A stretch of 7,988 nt of DNA from assembly GCA_050186955.1 (NCBI GenBank), contig JBFWXZ010000151.1:1-7988 (forward strand), read 5' to 3'. Below, piece after piece: positions 6,312 to 7,988 of the stretch. The notes beneath the pieces were generated by a model, which did no database searches, was not told the origin of the DNA, and was given only the letters and a program-made list of their open reading frames with translations. The DNA is from JACKJP01 sp050186955 (GTDB lineage Bacteria; Pseudomonadota; Alphaproteobacteria; Rhizobiales; Tepidamorphaceae). Within the stretch, counting starts at the first letter, position 1; each line of letters starts with the position of its first letter. The translations under genes and the position numbers were made by a program.

Positions 6312-6877
6312 GCGAGACCGCCCGTCAGCCGGAGAACCCGGACTGGTTCAAGGTCGCGCTCGACCTCGGGCCGCTCGTCGTCTTCTTCCTCGTCAACTGG
6401 AAGTTCGGCATCTTCGCCGCCACCGGCGCCTTCATGGTGGCGATCACCCTCGCGGTCGCAATCTCCTGGGCGATCCACCGCAAGCTGCCGGTGATGGCGC
6501 TGGTCACCGCCGGCTTCGTCCTCGTCTTCGGCACGCTGACGCTGCTGCTGCAGGACGAGACCTTCATCAAGATGAAGCCGACCTTCTCCAACCTGCTCTT
6601 CGCCGCCCTGCTCGGCGCCGGCCTCGCCTTCGGCCAGCTCTTCCTCAAATACGCCTTCGGCACCGCCTTCAAGCTGTCGGACGCCGGCTGGCGCGTCCTG
6701 ACATGGCGGTGGATGGGCTTCTTCTGCTTCCTCGCGCTGACCAACGAGATCGTCTGGCGCAATTTCTCCACCGACTTCTGGGTCAGCTTCAAGGTCTTCG
6801 GCATCATGCCGCTGACGCTGGTCTTCGGCATGGCGCAGATGCCCATGCTGTCGAAATACCCGCCGGAAGAAGAATAG
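6308..6877 (+). CDS. yciB: Septation protein A / inner membrane protein YciB family
   Basis: This 189-residue integral membrane protein begins at a GTG that overlaps the ftsY stop (GTGA, 6308-6311). About five hydrophobic segments are visible: near 16-31, 33-55, 61-82, 94-115 and, after an amphipathic middle, 135-150 with a further hydrophobic stretch at 160-178. Family hallmarks are FKVALDLGPLVVFF, TNEIVWRNFSTDFWVSFKVFG, and the ending near MLSKY. In the family this protein has been linked to cell-envelope synthesis and septation (Shigella ispA/ispZ, E. coli yciB); its biochemical activity is unsettled. The position directly after ftsY is common in Rhizobiales. The family call is firm; the role is not. 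Confidence 0.93.
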   Translation: MSETARQPENPDWFKVALDLGPLVVFFLVNWKFGIFAATGAFMVAITLAVAISWAIHRKLPVMALVTAGFVLVFGTLTLLLQDETFIKMKPTFSNLLFAALLGAGLAFGQLFLKYAFGTAFKLSDAGWRVLTWRWMGFFCFLALTNEIVWRNFSTDFWVSFKVFGIMPLTLVFGMAQMPMLSKYPPEEE

Positions 6878-6893
6878 GGCGCACGGGGGCCCC

Positions 6894-7247
6894 ATGGCCG
6901 GAACGACGATCTACGGAATCCCCAACTGCGACACCATGAGGAAGGCGCGCGCCTGGCTCGACGCCGCCGGCATCGCCTATCGCTTCCACGACTACCGCAA
7001 GGACGGCGTCGACCCGCAGCGGCTGCAGGCGTGGTGCGACGAGGCGGGGTGGCAAACCCTGCTCAACCGCGCCGGCACCACCTTCCGCCGCCTCGACGAT
7101 GCCGAGAAGGCCGGTCTCGACGAGACGAGGGCCCGCGCCCTGATGCTCGCCCATCCCGCCGCCATCAAGCGCCCGGTGCTGGAGCATGGCGGCGCGCTCC
7201 TCGTCGGCTTCGACGCCGGCCGCTACGCGGCGCTTTTCGGGAAGTAG
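6894..7247 (+). CDS. ArsC/Spx/YffB-family thioredoxin-fold protein
   Basis: This 117-residue protein opens with TTIYGIPNCDTMRKARAWL, the signature of the ArsC-related (YffB-like) family, and keeps the downstream IKRPV (91-95) and VGFD segments. Only one cysteine lies at the thioredoxin active-site position (Cys12, in NCDT rather than CxxC); another is at Cys48. Members are predicted to be glutathione-dependent reductases, but substrates are mostly unknown, and no arsenic genes are nearby, so a role as arsenate reductase should not be assumed. The ATG at 6894 places the motif at the usual distance from the N-terminus. The gene is 16 nt after yciB and is probably the last of the operon. Confidence 0.88.
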   Translation: MAGTTIYGIPNCDTMRKARAWLDAAGIAYRFHDYRKDGVDPQRLQAWCDEAGWQTLLNRAGTTFRRLDDAEKAGLDETRARALMLAHPAAIKRPVLEHGGALLVGFDAGRYAALFGK

Positions 7248-7309
7248 CGCGGGGCCATTGGCCTTGGGCCGGACCGGGAAAGGGCCGGGGAGCGGACGCC
7301 AGACACGCG

Positions 7310-7409
7310 CATGCCGATACGCAGCAACTGGATTCCGGCCTTCGCCGGAATGACGATTGGGGCGGATGCGGCGCGTCTACCCGTCATTCCGGCGAAGGCC
7401 GGAATCCAG
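7310..7409 (+). repeat. REP-like 100-bp palindromic element, copy 1
   Basis: Two inverted 28-nt arms (7328-7355 and 7382-7409) flank a 26-nt spacer. Each arm contains its own hairpin: ATTCCGGC, loop CTTC, then GCCGGAAT. In this copy the arm symmetry extends perfectly to 36 nt (7320-7355 against 7382-7417), so a long hairpin could also form. The whole 100-nt block is repeated in opposite orientation at 7724-7823. No transposase or other gene is inside. It lies about 60 nt downstream of the last operon gene, where such palindromes can act as mRNA 3' ends; 7248-7309 shows nothing recognisable. Confidence 0.9.
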
Positions 7410-7430
7410 TTGCTGCGATGCGTTCTTGGC

Positions 7431-7540
7431 CCATCCTTTCAAGGCTCGGCGTCGCCTCGTACCTCAGGATGAGGTGGAAGATCGCGATACGCCACTGCCC
7501 TCATCCTGAGGAGGGTCGAAAGGCCCGTCTCGAAGGATGG
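7431..7540. repeat. Inverted pair of a second palindromic repeat family
   Basis: The right arm (7499-7540) begins CCTCATCCTGAGG, continues GAGGGTCGAAAGGCCCGTCT and ends CGAAGGATGG. The left arm (7431-7474) is its imperfect inverse, ending ACCTCAGGATGAGG and starting CCATCCTTTC. The inner 13 bases are perfectly inverted and the outer ends (CCATCCT, AGGATGG) also match, across a 24-nt spacer. Repeats of the type CCTCATCCTGAGGAG...CGAAGGATG are scattered widely in alphaproteobacterial genomes. No coding sequence is contained. Confidence 0.8.
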
Positions 7541-7554
7541 AGCCCCACACTCGG

Positions 7555-7669
7555 CGTCATCACCGGGCTCGACCCGGTGATCCATTCCGCCGTGGTGTCG
7601 GCAGACGCGGCGGGAGCGATCCCGGCGACGAAACTGGAATGGATTGCCGGATCAAGTCCGGCAATGACG
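7555..7669. repeat. Inverted pair of a third palindromic repeat family, with compensatory changes
   Basis: The left copy (7555-7588, plus) and right copy (7636-7669, minus) are 34 nt each and face each other across 47 nt. Both read CGTCAT, an 8-bp stem, a 5-nt loop, and ATCCATTCC. The stems differ: TCACCGGG/CCCGGTGA with loop CTCGA on the left, TTGCCGGA/TCCGGCAA with loop CTTGA on the right (read on the minus strand). Six of the seven differences form three matched base-pair swaps; the seventh is the loop centre. This type of repeat is common between genes in alphaproteobacteria. Confidence 0.88.
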
Positions 7670-7723
7670 GTGTGCGGTTGACGCCCACTTCCCGCCGGCC
7701 ATGCGCCTGCCGATAAGGCCATT

Positions 7724-7823
7724 CTGGATTCCGGCCTTCGCCGGAATGACGGATAGAAGCACCGCATCCGCCCCAACCGTCATTCCGGCGCAGGCCGGAA
7801 TCCAGCTACTGCCTGACGGCATG
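7724..7823 (-). repeat. REP-like 100-bp palindromic element, copy 2 (inverted)
   Basis: This is the reverse complement of the 7310-7409 element, aligned without gaps over exactly 100 nt, with about 10 mismatches by hand count: 5 in the outer 18 nt, 1 in a hairpin loop (CTGC instead of CTTC) and 4 in the 26-nt spacer. The arms are 7724-7751 and 7778-7805. The longer 36-nt symmetry of copy 1 is absent here, because the sequence left of 7724 does not match. The 7670-7723 stretch before it holds no recognisable feature. Confidence 0.9.
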
Positions 7824-7855
7824 GATTGCCCGGTCGAATCGGGCAAGGCCTGACA
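7821..7855 (-). repeat. Degenerate third copy of the 7555-7669 repeat family
   Basis: ATGGATTGCC at 7821-7830 matches the start of the 7636-7669 copy, and a 7-bp stem follows: TTGCCCG (7826-7832), 7-nt loop, CGGGCAA (7840-7846). The rest has drifted. It abuts the end of the 100-nt element copy 2. It lies about 45 nt beyond the stop of the minus-strand gene at the right edge and could form a hairpin in that gene's 3' end, but no run of U follows. Confidence 0.55.
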
Positions 7856-7860
7856 CGTCC

Positions 7861-7874
7861 CGCCGTTCCCGGCG
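7861..7874 (-). terminator. Possible hairpin in the 3' end of the right-edge gene
   Basis: CGCCG and CGGCG pair perfectly around a four-base loop, which reads GGAA (a GNRA-type loop) on the minus strand. The hairpin starts 15 nt after the stop of the partial gene ending at 7890. The stem is only 5 bp and there is no U tract, so this is a weak candidate for an intrinsic terminator. Confidence 0.2.
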
Positions 7875-7889
7875 TGGTGGATGTCGCCC

Positions 7890-7988
7890 CTACTCGCTGC
7901 GCTCGCCGGTCTCGCCGGGCGGGTTGACGAAGGGCACCGGCGCGCCGGCGGCCGCTGCGCGGTCGTGGTCGAGCGCCCAGTGGACGCT
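7890..7988 (-). CDS. C-terminal end of an unidentified protein (runs off the right edge)
   Basis: On the minus strand the frame is open from the right edge to a TAG at 7892-7890, giving 32 residues that end GAPVPFVNPPGETGERSE. Almost every codon ends in G or C, as in the firm genes of this window; the competing plus-strand frame starting at 7881 has noticeably more A/T-ending codons. The Pro/Gly/Glu/Ser-rich end looks like a flexible tail. I do not recognise the family. The gene converges on the dapF-ArsC operon across the repeat cluster. Confidence 0.5.
   Translation of the reverse strand, partial: SVHWALDHDRAAAAGAPVPFVNPPGETGERSE

Noticed and set aside
3619..6895. Long minus-strand frames antisense to mtaB, ftsY and yciB (3619-4899, 4215-6212, 5573-6895)
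   Set aside because: They mirror certain plus-strand genes and give biased composition without motifs, as expected for shadow frames.
6894..7247. Arsenate resistance gene arsC
   Set aside because: The sequence fits the broader ArsC-related YffB group, and no arsenic transport or regulator gene lies nearby, so a specific arsenate role is unsupported.
7031..7681. Plus-strand frame of 216 codons running from inside the ArsC-like gene into the repeat cluster
   Set aside because: It is out of frame with the recognised ArsC-like protein and its second half is repeat sequence (LRRNDD, SGEGRNPVA, GSSPAMT).
7501..7846. Minus-strand frames giving peptides such as SWIPACAGMT and VIPAKAGIQ
   Set aside because: These strings are the translation of the palindromic repeats (CGTCATTCCGGC...) and are a familiar false gene call; no ribosome binding site or other domain supports a gene.
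7310..7855. CRISPR array
   Set aside because: The repeats are palindromic, of three different families, in inverted orientation and irregularly spaced. There are no direct repeats with unique spacers and no cas genes.
7881..7988. Plus-strand gene starting at ATG 7881 and running off the right edge
   Set aside because: Its third codon positions hold clearly more A/T than the firm genes, whereas the minus-strand frame over the same bases is almost wholly G/C-ending.

Overview
The window is chromosomal housekeeping DNA from a very GC-rich alphaproteobacterium, most likely of the Rhizobiales (Hyphomicrobiales). Three things point there: nearly every codon in the real genes ends in G or C; the gene order ffh-rpsP-rimM divergent from dapF-mtaB-ftsY-yciB is typical of that order; and the intergenic DNA carries short palindromic repeats of types common in alphaproteobacteria. 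I cannot name the genus.

Left part, minus strand (2430 down to 1): ffh (protein of the signal recognition particle), rpsP (ribosomal protein bS16 with a long Ala/Glu/Pro tail) and the first 94 codons of rimM (maturation of the 30S subunit), which runs off the left edge. A 100-nt gap with a small tandem repeat separates ffh from rpsP, and rpsP and rimM are 11 nt apart, so the three look like one ribosome-biogenesis and protein-targeting operon.

Middle (2431-2783): a divergent control region. It holds a TTGACA-type promoter candidate reading towards ffh, a second candidate reading towards dapF, and several small palindromes and direct repeats in the presumed ffh leader.

Plus-strand operon (2784-7247): dapF (diaminopimelate epimerase), mtaB (tRNA t6A37 methylthiotransferase), ftsY (SRP receptor), yciB (septation protein A family membrane protein) and a small ArsC/YffB-like thioredoxin-fold protein. 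Gaps run from a 4-nt overlap to 16 nt, so co-transcription is likely. Ffh and FtsY, the two GTPases that form the targeting complex at the membrane, thus lie in divergent operons that share one intergenic region.

Right part (7248-7889): about 640 nt without a credible gene, packed with three unrelated families of short palindromic repeats. Each family occurs as an inverted pair, and one 100-nt unit is present twice in opposite orientation. The last 99 nt hold the C-terminal end of an unidentified minus-strand gene.

I see no new multi-gene system (defence, CRISPR, prophage or biosynthetic cluster) here. The most interesting material is the repeat cluster, especially a pair of hairpins that differ by three compensatory base-pair changes, and some small features around gene boundaries.
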